Positions 54,245 through 64,000 of a DNA stretch of 64,000 nt are shown one piece after another. How positions within the stretch are numbered: the stretch's first letter is position 1; each line of letters starts with the position of its first letter. The notes under the pieces were generated by a model that worked only from the letters and a program-made list of their open reading frames with translations, was not told where the DNA came from and made no database searches. The position numbers and the translations under genes are program-made. The stretch is from Parastagonospora avenae f. sp. tritici 18332-5 (Eukaryota > Ascomycota > Dothideomycetes > Pleosporales > Phaeosphaeriaceae). The stretch lies in the NCBI GenBank assembly GCA_022559985.1, contig JAFJTR010000085.1, forward strand, positions 62,001-126,000, given 5' to 3'.

Positions 54245-55271
54245 TTAAGCGTACACGGTCACGACCTCGACGGCCTGGACGCAAGTACCATACTCGACCG
54301 TGGGAGGGAAAGGAGCAGGGGTAACAGCCGGGGCGGAGCTGGTGCAAGGAGTCGAAGAGGGGGCAACGGCCGAGCCCTCAGCGGTAGCAGTAACAACGGG
54401 AGCACCGACAGATGAGCCGGACGCGGAAACAGTGACAGCTGGTGCGCCGGAAGAAGCGGGCGCAATGGAGGAGGGAACGGGTGTTGAGCTGGGGGCAGGG
54501 CACAGGTCGGCAGTGCCGTCGATCTTGCCAACAACCCACGAAGAGGCGTCGTCGGTGTACAGCTCGAAATAGTTAAGGTGGTCGGCGACGTTGTTTCCAC
54601 CGGCGCAGACTGGGTCACCGGCAGCGCAGTAGGCGCGGAGGACTGGTGCGTAGCGGTTGAGCAGAGCAAGGTCCTCAGCGGGACGGGGGTTCTTCTGCTT
54701 GTCCGCGCCGTCAAGAACGTTGTAGGGCTGGTTGGCGGTGTGCATCACATCACCCCAGATAAGAGCAGCGGCAACTTGAACATGTTAGTATGGGACATTT
54801 GGTGATTTAGAGTCGTGTAAACTTACTAGCCTTGCCAGCAGCAGATGTGTTGTCAATGCCGTTGGATACCTTGGTGCAGCCACCGGGTCCTCCGAGAACA
54901 TCTCCGACAACGTGAGCACCCTGGGAGTAACCGTTGACGACGATGTGGGTGCAGGGGCACTTTGCCTGGAAAGCAGCGATCTGCGACTGTCCGTTGCGGG
55001 CACCCTCAGCGACCTGAGCGCAGTAGTCTCCACCAAGAGTCACGTCGAACTGGATGTCGATGTAGTCGCAGGACTTGCCCTGGCCATTGAGCTTGGCGCA
55101 GGTGGCATCGATGAAGGGGGTGGTGCGGCCATCGTGGTATGGGGCATCGTTGCCACGAGCCATGAAGATGACTACATCAGCGCATTGAGCGTCGAGCTTG
55201 GGGGCAGTAGTCTGCGCAGCCGCGAGGGTGGAGATGGCGCCAAGGGCGATGGTGTTCCGGATGTTGAGCAT
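54245..55271 (-). CDS. Secreted cutinase/acetylxylan esterase family (CE5) hydrolase
   Basis: Two exons, 54827-55271 and 54245-54774, with a 52-bp intron (GTAAGT donor, ACTAAC branch) that restores AAGKAIAAALIWGDVMHT; 324 residues. A signal peptide of about 19 residues (MLNIRNTIALGAISTLAAA) precedes the esterase domain. Catalytic Ser116 lies in GYSQG, Asp202 in GDPVC and His214 in DHLNYF, the order and spacing of the family. Paired cysteines (CADVVIF...CPCTH, YCAAGDPVC) suggest the usual disulfides. The last 90 residues are a Ser/Thr/Pro/Ala-rich linker ending in a short valine-rich stretch, unlike short cutinases. It should hydrolyse cutin-like esters or acetylated xylan outside the cell; sequence alone does not decide which. 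Confidence 0.93.
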
Positions 55272-57238
55272 GATGAAATTAAGTATTAGGTACGAAAGTC
55301 GTGGATAATTGACAATCGAAGTGTGGTATATAGGGGACCGGTGGTAGGACTAGGATATAAGAACGAATGTATGGGTCCGATGGGGAGAAAATTCATGGGA
55401 GCAGGTGCTGAGAGCTTTAATACAAGCCCTATACGAGGCTTGAGATTTGGCGCATGTTCGGAGCATCCGTCGTCCACATGCTGTCGTTACCAACTAGGCA
55501 GGTACCCGCTTTCCAGGATGCGCTATGGCTGGAAAGAGAGGTAGCAGGGAGCTTTATCTTGCTCGCTTACGCCCGCTGTCTCTTGCGCATTTAATATGGT
55601 TAACGTCTTGCCTCATGCAGCACGTGAGGGTCCTGCTTCTCCACACATGCTGCCCTCTACAATTTTCCCTGCTCCTTCGGATGATCCTCATCTCGATCCC
55701 GTGTCTGTTTGTCTGTCATATCTTTCCCACGTCAGCGAGCCCGGCTGTCGGCGAAGAAGGCATTGACTCGTGGTCGAGAATCTTCCTTTGAAGTCCGCCA
55801 TGCCGGACTGAAGCCGGTAGACTGGCAAGCGGCTTTAATGCTCGTGGAAGCCAGGCCATATTTGCCTTAGCCGCGGCGAACCTGCCGGCTACATTCATCC
55901 GAACACAACGCTAGGCCCAACCAGATTCGCCAAGGATTTTCTCGTCACCCAACTCGAGCTCCAAGAGGTGGATACAACCTTGGGATACAAGGGCCGCCCC
56001 TTCGCAGGATGACATGGGTGGAAGTGCGCGAAATTAAGTGCGGAGAGCCCTGTAAGCGCTACAATTAGAACATGGCTATTGAAAATGCACGAAATACTGG
56101 GTCTGCACATGTTCCATTGGTGCCATGCTGCGCCGCGTAGTTCTTTCTGGGGCTAGGGAACATGTGGGTTGAGTGTGGCCTGGGATTGTGCACATGTGCC
56201 GTGTGCCGTGCGTTCTCGTGTTTGCTTCTGCTTGCAGCCTTGCAGCTCATGTTGTTTTTGTATTATCGCCTTGCGACTCGCTGCTCGTGACATTGGACTC
56301 TGCCAGTCATTCGGGCCTGACATGAGTAGTCGGCCATGGTATCCCGGGAACGAGCAAGGCGACAAAACGTGGAGATTACCGCGGCAATGTTTAAACTTCT
56401 GCATGGTCGCGTCTGCAAGCAGACGTCAGTGTACCCAACGGAATGCTGTGGCGTTTGGTCCAGATATCTACTGAATCTGCAAGCGCTTCCCGACTGCTGA
56501 CTCGAAATAAACGCGATTCGTGTTCCGGTAAACAGATATCGACCTCGTGACGTCGACCTCGGGACTCTGCGCATCCTTTGTCCAGTGTATGCTCGTCTAG
56601 AAACCCTGCGCCATTTACTCTGGAATGTGAAGACTTTGCGAACCGTTATGGACCGTTGTGGGCACGGCGGCGATCGCACCGCTCACGGCTGAGCTGCGAC
56701 GCGACGCGTAACAACATTGACGAGATCGCCAGACTCCTTGCAAGAGCGTGGGTACGTTGGTCAACAGCACAGAAATTGTGGTTTTGTTCGGATGATGTAA
56801 GGCTGTGGATCGTCTGGAGCCTCAAAACCCCGAGCAACTTACCGTTCACAGCCCAAGTTCGGCCATATCGCAGACCGTACCCTTGAAAAGGAGCACGCGC
56901 AGTCTCCATCGTGGGTCAACGCTGATGCACGCGCAGAAACTTGTAGGGAACGCGAAGAATTGTTCGGGCTGGGCTCTCAAGGTTCAGCGGTGACGCACTA
57001 GTGCGCGAATGAGCATGACGAAACATGTGTAATGGGATGTGCGAAGTTGTTGCGACATATGCGAGAGGTGTCATGGGAGTTAGCTCTCACTGCAGGTGTT
57101 TGTGTAGAATTGTGGGAGTGCGCATCAAGTCGTGTAGTCAAGCGGGATGAGGCGGCGCACTGGCCGAAGTAGCTACGAGCTACCCGTGATGTAGACACCG
57201 TGCCAGGTGGCTGACTGTGGCCACTACAGAAATAGCAT
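55272..57238. other. Gene-poor stretch upstream of the esterase
   Basis: About 2 kb with short frames on both strands lacking ATG or protein-like features. Holds the esterase promoter. No RNA genes or repeat ends recognised. Confidence 0.4.
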
Positions 57239-57541
57239 TGTTTGTACTCATTGCTTCTCTGGACTGAACATATATTGATTATTTACCGAGAAGACAAATA
57301 TCATGTTAGTACCAATACTATTGTTCTTGTTGGTAGGCCTTGTACGATCGTACGGGTGATAACAACAACGAGGTTCTTTTGGTTTCTAGGTAGTTATTGG
57401 TATATTTTCCTAGCGACGTGGGGATGCTACAGAGGTGTATCTGGTCTGATACGAGTAGAGCCGAAGTAGGATCGAGTCGGCTGTTGGGCAGCGCCGCAGC
57501 GGTAAGCAGCCGACTTGCCTACTGATATGCATGATCCAACA
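57239..57541. mobile_element. LTR-like relic related to the palindrome arms
   Basis: 303 bp bounded by TGTTTG and CCAACA, the TG...CA ends of an LTR or an LTR-like repeat. Its right part (57416-57541) is about 80% identical by eye to the outer end of the palindrome arm at 21368-21486, including GGATGCTAC, GAGGTGTAT, GCCGAAGTAGGATCG and GTTGGGCAGCG. No matching target duplication (AGCAT left, GTTCT right), so the limits are tentative. Confidence 0.5.
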
Positions 57542-57956
57542 GTTCTACTGTACATTACGAATTGTCCAATCATGGACAAGCACCGGGAACACAGAATCTG
57601 ACTGACCTTTGCTTAGCCAAATCTATTACAATGTGCTAGACGCGAACCTCGCTTTTACCTGAACTCTGCACCTAAGGACGACATTCCCGAGTAGTTGTTT
57701 CCCGCCGTATCTAGAAGTCACTGCATACCAGCCGTGCACCCGGATGTCTAAGAGACACATCGCCACCAGGATAACATACCTCGCGGATCCTATCTAACGC
57801 ACCCCCTCTGCAGTAGTTAGCTTCAAATTTCCAGATATGCTCTGGGACAATGGTGTTGTGCCAGATCAGCTGTCCATGAATGTTAAGATACAAAAGCTAA
57901 ATCGCCTTATCCTTCAACGCTTCTTCGTCGAGCAGATAGACCACATGCTTTTATCG

Positions 57957-58591
57957 CTACGACGCTTCATAAAGCGCTATAAATCTTTCGTCATCAGGTG
58001 GGGTGTCATCGAGTGGGATGTCCTCTTGCGCCGGGTCGCCTCCCATATAAGGCACGGCATCGGGGAGCAGCGGCATGCGCAGTAATATCTTCGCCCAGTC
58101 CGCCGCATCGCCTGCATACAGATTTTCGTCGTCGAACATTAACAGGAGATCTACGTCGTCAAAGTAGGATGCGGCTTCGATTGTGTCCTCGTATGCGCTT
58201 GGAAGATCGGGTTGCGTAGCAGGTGCGAATCCACATTGGTTTGTTCCCGCCGGACGCTATTGGCAGCGAAGAATTACGTTCCTTGACGGTCTGATGGGAA
58301 GCCAGTACGCGATCAATTTGCTCTTGTGTAGGGAGGTACGGGGCATCGGGACGGGATGGGTCGCCTGGGTAATGGATTTCCCAATAAGGCTGTACGTCGT
58401 CTTGATGGCAGCAGGCTTTTGTTGAGGCAAGGCTTAAGTTTAATGTTCCAGGCGAAACCATTGTGCACAGCAGAACGCCTACAGAGTGTTTTTATGCTAC
58501 GTTCGACATGGCTCATAGACAGCCACTTCTTAGCGAGTAGGTTCCATTGCTCTTGGTCCTGATCCAGGGGCGTCGCATAGTCCCATTGCAA
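57957..58591 (-). pseudogene. Relic gene with two apparent frameshifts
   Basis: Three protein-like segments follow one another on the minus strand in three different frames. They are QWDYATPLDQDQEQWNLLAKKWLS, then YWEIHYPGDPSRPDAPYLPTQEQIDRVL, then a segment ending SYFDDVDLLLMFDDENLYAGDAADW and continuing to the stop at 57957. The breaks lie near 58400 and 58240; no introns of plausible length and site fit. The acidic, Asp/Pro-rich composition is consistent across the pieces. The family is not recognised and no ATG start is evident. Confidence 0.4.
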
Positions 58592-59893
58592 CTATCACAG
58601 ACCTTAGCATACCGAAAATAGCAGTCTCCATAGATTCTGACTTACCAAGGCAAGGTGATCCAAATAATAAGTGAAGCGACTTTAGCGAATTGGCTAATAA
58701 GTCGGCCGAATCGCTGGCGACTCGCCGCGATTCAATCTACTAACCTTATCTACAATTTTTCTAACGAAGGAACTCTCTGTATTATCCTCACAGCCCTACT
58801 AAGCAGCATCGCTCTTCCGGTCGCTATCCCGAATTGCAATAATATCAAATTTTATTGAACGCTGTTGCTTAGGTACGCGCATCTTCCTCTACAGCCTACC
58901 TATTAGAGTAAAAGCTATCTATCTCCTGAATACAATGGCTTAACGTAGCAGCCGGAGGTTCGCCAACAACAGCAGATATAACAATGCTTCGATAATATGT
59001 GACGGATCTGTACTGGAGCTGCGAAGCGGCCTAGGAGCCTGATAAACTATCTAGTCGCTAAGACGTCTTATTACATGGGAGACCTGTAATGCAGGGAAAT
59101 AGCCATCATAGGTACTGCACCTGAGAAGAACCGGTGGGACACTTCGCGTACTTACAGCAGCAGCAGCAGTACAACGCAACGATACGTTTTTTTCAAAGCA
59201 AGTTAATAAACCTTGTGTACTTCTGCCAATATGACGAAAACTTAAGGAATAATTATCTTGCTTTTGCTCTTGCTGTATAGGTTAGATAGTTGTGTTTGCC
59301 AAGCCCTCGGTGTCCTACCGGTGGTGATTTTGTGCGGTATTTGCTTACGGGCTAGTTTAAGACTAGCACTATTGCTTGTATAGGCTTTCGGAGCTCACCT
59401 CCGAGACTCTTTAATGGGCATTCGATGGGGTTGCGGAACTGCCGGAATTCGTGCTGAGGTCAGCGTTCATGGATTAAATCATTCCTCGTCGCATCTTCGG
59501 ACGTAACGTTGTTCTGGAATTGCATCAATTGACCACGCATCGACGAAGCGGTCTAGTTTTGAGACTTTCCGGCTGTGCATCTTTCAAGAATCTTGCGTGG
59601 ATCCCACTTCGTCACGAAGCATTCGGCGTTGGAATGCCAGAATACCACAACTGCACATTACCCAATAATGCCGGTAATTCAGTGATGCTTCCGGTGTCAG
59701 ACTGTCAGCCTTGGCTTTGCCTTGGCCTACTATGAGATTACAGTTGAGATCGATCGAGAGGAGTAATTGCCTTCGACACAAGGAGCCTTGCTGTCTTGAG
59801 GGATATAAACATCAACAAGTGCCCCCAGCCGCGTAATGAGCACAGTGAGCATTGTTACCCACTTTCCATTCCACTGAACTAAACTCTTCGAGC
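58592..59893. other. Gene-free, partly AT-rich stretch
   Basis: About 1.3 kb. AT-rich runs and a short CAG run (about 59156-59171) occur; no coding frame is convincing. The last 100 bp form the leader of the GMC oxidoreductase gene. Confidence 0.4.
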
Positions 59894-62003
59894 ATGATGT
59901 CTCGGCTTTCTGCTTCAGCGATCCTGCTTGGATGCCTCGAGCTTGCACAGCTTGTCGCTGGCAATCCTCCAGATTTCTCGACCTATCAATACTCTTATGC
60001 CCCTAAGGTCGAGTTCCAGCCCAGCTATGACTTTTGCGTCGTGGGAGGAGGGACAGCGGGCCTCGTACTCGCCAATCGTCTTACAGAAAGCGGCAAACAC
60101 AATGTCATCGTCTTCGAAGCCGGGCCTAACCCGGAAACGGTGGCGACATACAAGACAGCTGGAGCGAATCAGTTCGTCCTTAACGGCGGCTTAAGTTTAA
60201 TCGATTACAACTTCGTTACCGTCCCACAGAAGGGGCTCAACAATCGAACCATGAACTACCACCGTGGTCGAGCGTTGGGAGGCAGCAGTGCTACCAACGG
60301 CTTGTTCTACGGTCTTGGAAGTTCCTCCGTCTATGATCAGTGGGAGGCTGACGGCAATCTGGGATGGAACTGGACGACTGTTTCCGCTGCTGCCAAGAAA
60401 GGCACCGTCTTCGTTGGCAATCCTGCAAACACCAACGACCCTACGTACATGACCTGGGATCCGGCCAACTATGGCACCGAAGGACCACTCAAAATTGGCT
60501 TCCAGGGCTACGTCGTCAAATCGAATCCCTCTTTCATGAATGCGACGAGCGCCATTGGCATTCCTGTTGTGAAAGATCAGAACGGCGGCAATCCAATAGG
60601 TATCAAGCAAGGCACGATGACGCTAGATGAGAACTTCGAGCGCAGTTCTTCTTACGACTCCTATTACAAAGCGGCAAAGGGGCGAACCAACCTCAACGTT
60701 CGAGACCGAGCCGTCGTGGCCCGAATCATCTTCGACGATAAAACAATTGGAACGGACGAAGTTCATGCTGTCGGTGTGACTTTCATTGAGGATGGCATCT
60801 TCCACAACATTTCCTGCTCGAAGGAAGTCATCCTCTCCGCGGGTGCGTTCCACAGCCCCTTCATCCTTAAGCAATCCGGCATTGGACCACAGGATGAGCT
60901 AGACAAGTATGGCATTCCGGTTGTGGTCGCTAATGACAACGTTGGGAATCACATGCAAGATCACACCGCTTTCAGTGTCATCTATTCTGTGAAGCCGGAG
61001 TTCGCCGATGTAGCCAGTACGACTGACATGGTAAGGCTGGCCCAGCTGCTTTTGACATGATTTTAGATGCTGACCATATCATCCAGGTCAATGACCTCAC
61101 TGTCCTCGCCGAAGAACAACGCATCTTCTACAACAGCTCTGACCCTCACGAGAAAGCCAAGAGCAAGTGGTCAGCCCCCTCTGGCTGCACCAACGCTTTC
61201 CAAGAAATTTCGGACAAAGAGCTAGAGACTTTCGGCGCTGGGGACATCGTCAAAGCCGGCCTTGTGCAGCAAGCCCACAATGAGATCCTTTACGAGAGTG
61301 TATGGTACCCGCAGGCCTTTAACAAATATGGCAAGCCCCAGAGGAATACCACGTACATTTCTCTAACAGTGTCGAACATGGCGGCGTTGTCGAGAGGAAG
61401 TGTCAAGGTCGCAAGTAATTCCCCGTTGAGTGATCCGGTCATTGATCCCAACGTAAGTCTCTGCCGAAAGTGATATTTTTTTCCAGTCTAACATCTTGTC
61501 CGTCTCAGTACCTTACCGAAAAGGCCGATGAAGCTATGGCAGTGCAAGGTGTGAAGTACTTGCGCAAGATCGCAGAGCATCCTGCCTGGGCGCAGTGGGT
61601 CGACAAGGAAGTCTCGCCCGGACCAAATGTTCAGAGCGATGAAGACATCTTGGAGTAAGTCGCCATCGCCTTTGAAATTCGTACCAAAGCGAGACTGACG
61701 CAGCCCTTCAGGTACGCCAGGACTTCAATGATCCCCAACTGGCATGCATCCAGCACGGTCCGCATGCTTCCCAAGGACAAAGGCGGCGTCGTCGATTACC
61801 GTCTTCGAGTGTATGTTGAGAACGATTGCGCATCTTATTGGAAATACACTGACAATCCTCGCTGTAGATACGGAACGAAGGGCCTTCGAGTCTGCGACGT
61901 CTCAACCTTTGGCCGCCTGCCCGACGTCAACCTTGTGGGCCCGGTCTACGCAGTAGCTGAACGTGGTGCCGAGATCATCCGAGAGGAGTATGATGATCTT
62001 TGA
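59894..62003 (+). CDS. Secreted FAD-dependent GMC oxidoreductase
   Basis: Five exons (59894-61030, 61087-61452, 61509-61654, 61712-61810, 61868-62003) with introns of 56-57 bp give 627 residues. Junctions restore TTDMVNDLTVLAEE, DPNYLTEKADE, DILEYARTSMIPNW and YRLRVYGTKGLRVCD. A signal peptide (about 1-23) precedes the FAD-binding GGGTAG loop (51-56) and the GMC signature RGRALGGSSATNG. Near the C-terminus NWHASS supplies catalytic His561, and LPDVNLVGP gives Asn604, 43 residues later as in glucose oxidase and aryl-alcohol oxidase relatives. It oxidises an alcohol, probably an aryl alcohol, sugar or polyol, passing electrons to oxygen or another acceptor; the substrate is not readable. Confidence 0.94.
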
Positions 62004-63075
62004 GGTCTAGTCTTGGTGATGAGAGGGGCTGGAGGACACTCGATTTTATCTGTAGTGTCCGAAGATAGTTCAAACTATCCAGAGTACCTGTGATAAATAA
62101 ATTGCGCATAATGCTATTACTTTTCCTTCTTCTGTCTCCGCTACATAAGCAGTACTAATATGAAGCTCTACGTCGTAGCTTATATTGCTGCTCATAGTCT
62201 TGAAGGGTCTTGTAATGCAACTATGACAGGCTGATAAGACCGATTCTACGGACTTCGCTGCTGGGCGTCTTCAGGTCCGGTCGAGTCCCTTCACGCACCG
62301 TCTTGGATGATGAAGGAAAACCTGTGCTTCGGACAGCAATACACCCTAGCCCAATCTCTAGTACTGTGAAGCAGACGGAGTGTGCTCCGACATGCTACAT
62401 GTTCATGAGTAATGGCCTTCAAGCTGACAGCGATGCAGGGCCGAATATCAGCCTTACCCGGCATCAGGCAATGTCGGCGGATAGGGCTGATCTGAATATA
62501 GGAATGAGGGCCCGCGATGAGCAGCTGTTTGATGGGCACGTGTAGCACGTGGTCTTGTGGCTGTGAGAGAATAAGAATGTAGAATTGCGCCACAGCACAG
62601 GGGGACGATATTGTGTCACACTGGCAGACAGGAGGCGTGTTACGCCGACTGTACAGGGAGCGCCGGGTCACTCAGACAATGCCAGGTTGCAGCTTCCATC
62701 TTGATCGCTGTCAGATGAGGCAGACAGGGTCCAAAGTCAAACTATGGCCGCGAGTGAAGACGCGATGATTCGGGAGAATGCTCGGTGATTGGAGACTGGC
62801 TGTTCGCAGCGGCTGCATCTCCCGTAACGGCGTGGCGTGGGGGCGCTGATCGCAAACTAAAGCGGAAACATGGCGACTAGGGGTCCTCGACTTTCTCGAA
62901 GCTGAGCCCTGAGCAGCCCTACCAAGGCCGACCAACTCTCTCCACGTCACTCGTTAGATCTAAACACCTGTTGTGCACCTATCGCGCGTCGCTCTTTTTG
63001 TACTTCATCCTCACCACGACGGACTTCTGGTACATGCGCTTCTATCAGCTGTGATTGAGAATCGTGCCGTCTCAC
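62004..63075. other. Intergenic, no gene recognised
   Basis: About 1.1 kb between the GMC gene and the apyrase. Frames on the minus strand here lack ATG starts and protein-like composition. Confidence 0.4.
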
Positions 63076-64000
63076 ATGGGAAAGTGTACGCAACCCCCCA
63101 TATGGCGATCCCACGCCGCAATTTGTGCTATATGCTGACGAGAGTTTGCGCGCAGGGAGATATGGTGTTGTCCTGGACGCTGGGTCCTCTGTAAGTCATC
63201 CTGTCCCTGGCAGTTGCACATGGCAAGGTTGCTGACGAGCATAAAGGGGACGCGCGTCCACATATACCGATGGCTAAACAACCACAAAGCGAAGGAGAAG
63301 GCGAACCCGGAGAAGCTACACAGCCTGCCAGTGATCGAGACGGACAAGAAGTGGACCAAGAAGATACATCCAGGTGCGTGGAATCATACAACGAAGAGGA
63401 GGGAGTGGGACTAATACGACAATGCGCAGGCATATCAACCTTTGGCGAGCACCCTCACGATGTCGGCCCAGAACACCTCGATAAGCTCCTCAGCCATGCG
63501 CTCAAGAAAATCCCGCTCGCCGACGTCCCGAACACGCCCCTCTTCCTGCTTGCGACAGCGGGCATGCGCATACTCCCCGAAGTACAACGGCAATCCGTGC
63601 TGAAAGAGGTCTGCGACTTTGCGCGGAGTACGACACAGTTTCAACTGCCAGACTGCGATTTACATATACAAATGATACCGGGAGAGACGGAAGGCTTATA
63701 TGGGTGGATAGCGGCCAACTACTTGCTTGGAGGATTCGACCAGCCGGACAAACACGACCACGGCAAGGGACACAACACATATGGATTCTTAGACATGGGT
63801 GGCGCATCGGCGCAGATCGCTTTCGCGCCGAATGCGACAGAGGCCGAGAAACACGCAAACGATTTGACGCTGCTACGATTACGGACGATTGATGGGACGC
63901 CGATGGAGTACAAAGTCTTTGTGACGACATGGCTGGGCTTTGGCGTCAATCAGGCGCGGCAACGATATGTGAAGGCACTACTGGAGTCTACAAATTCGGA
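63076..64000 (+). CDS. Golgi apyrase (GDA1/CD39 family), 3' end outside the window
   Basis: Exons 63076-63085, 63156-63190, 63247-63373 and 63430 onward, with introns of 56-70 bp. The ten-base first exon spliced to the second gives MGKWRYGVVLDAGSSGTRVH, the typical Ynd1-type start. Apyrase conserved regions are present in order: DAGSSGTR (ACR1), LATAGMR (ACR2), GETEGLYGWIAANYL (ACR3) and LDMGGASAQIAF (ACR4). The frame remains open at 64000. The enzyme hydrolyses nucleoside tri- and diphosphates in the Golgi lumen, removing the nucleotide product of glycosylation. The absence of an N-terminal membrane helix fits Ynd1, whose anchor is C-terminal and would lie beyond this window. Confidence 0.92.

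Noticed and set aside
57239..57541. Confident solo LTR
   Set aside because: TG...CA ends are present but no target duplication and no second copy of the full unit, so kept only as an LTR-like relic.
1..64000. CRISPR arrays, operons or a prokaryotic defence island
   Set aside because: No regularly spaced direct repeats; intron-rich genes with individual promoters show the DNA is fungal nuclear sequence.

Overview
The window is nuclear DNA of a filamentous ascomycete (Pezizomycotina; a Dothideomycete is my best guess, not proven). The evidence is genes on both strands with no operons, many short introns of about 48-77 bp with GTRNGT donors and CTNAC-type branch points, fungal-type secreted enzymes, a pogo/Fot1-type transposon, and decayed genes whose stop codons all fit single C-to-T changes, as RIP or deamination would leave.

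Left part (0-17 kb): the 3' end of a putative nuclear protein, a sulfate permease (SulP + STAS), a conserved 750-aa protein, two minus-strand genes (one a zinc-finger gene cut by an in-frame TGA and carrying a 17-copy hexanucleotide repeat), a bacterial-looking NYN + OST-HTH nuclease-like gene, and several unknown genes. A repeat island follows (17.6-23.2 kb): a frameshifted OrsD-like fragment, a solo LTR with perfect 5-bp target duplications sitting inside a membrane-protein ORF, an intact pogo transposon lying at the exact centre of a 218-bp-arm palindrome, and a short dispersed repeat next to a broken gene.

Middle part (23-51 kb): a sugar transporter, a MARVEL-domain membrane protein, a coiled-coil protein, an SGNH hydrolase, a 1,039-aa membrane/coiled-coil/zinc-finger protein, a secreted dipeptidyl-peptidase IV, three tandem paralogues of a small unknown family, an allantoate-permease-type transporter with a GC-AG intron, a molybdenum-cofactor-sulfurase-like class V aminotransferase lacking a MOSC domain, and a quinone-oxidoreductase-like MDR protein. 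Right part (51-64 kb): a gene carrying the second copy of the dispersed repeat, a nuclease-like pseudogene, a cutinase-family esterase, a gene-poor 4.6 kb with an LTR-like relic and a twice-frameshifted relic, a GMC oxidoreductase, and the 5' part of a Golgi apyrase running off the end.

The genes do not form one pathway. Several support a saprotroph or plant-associated life (cutinase, DPP IV, GMC oxidase, sugar and allantoate-type permeases). Least described items: the tandem three-gene family, the palindrome-centred pogo insertion, and the C2HC zinc finger split by a stop.
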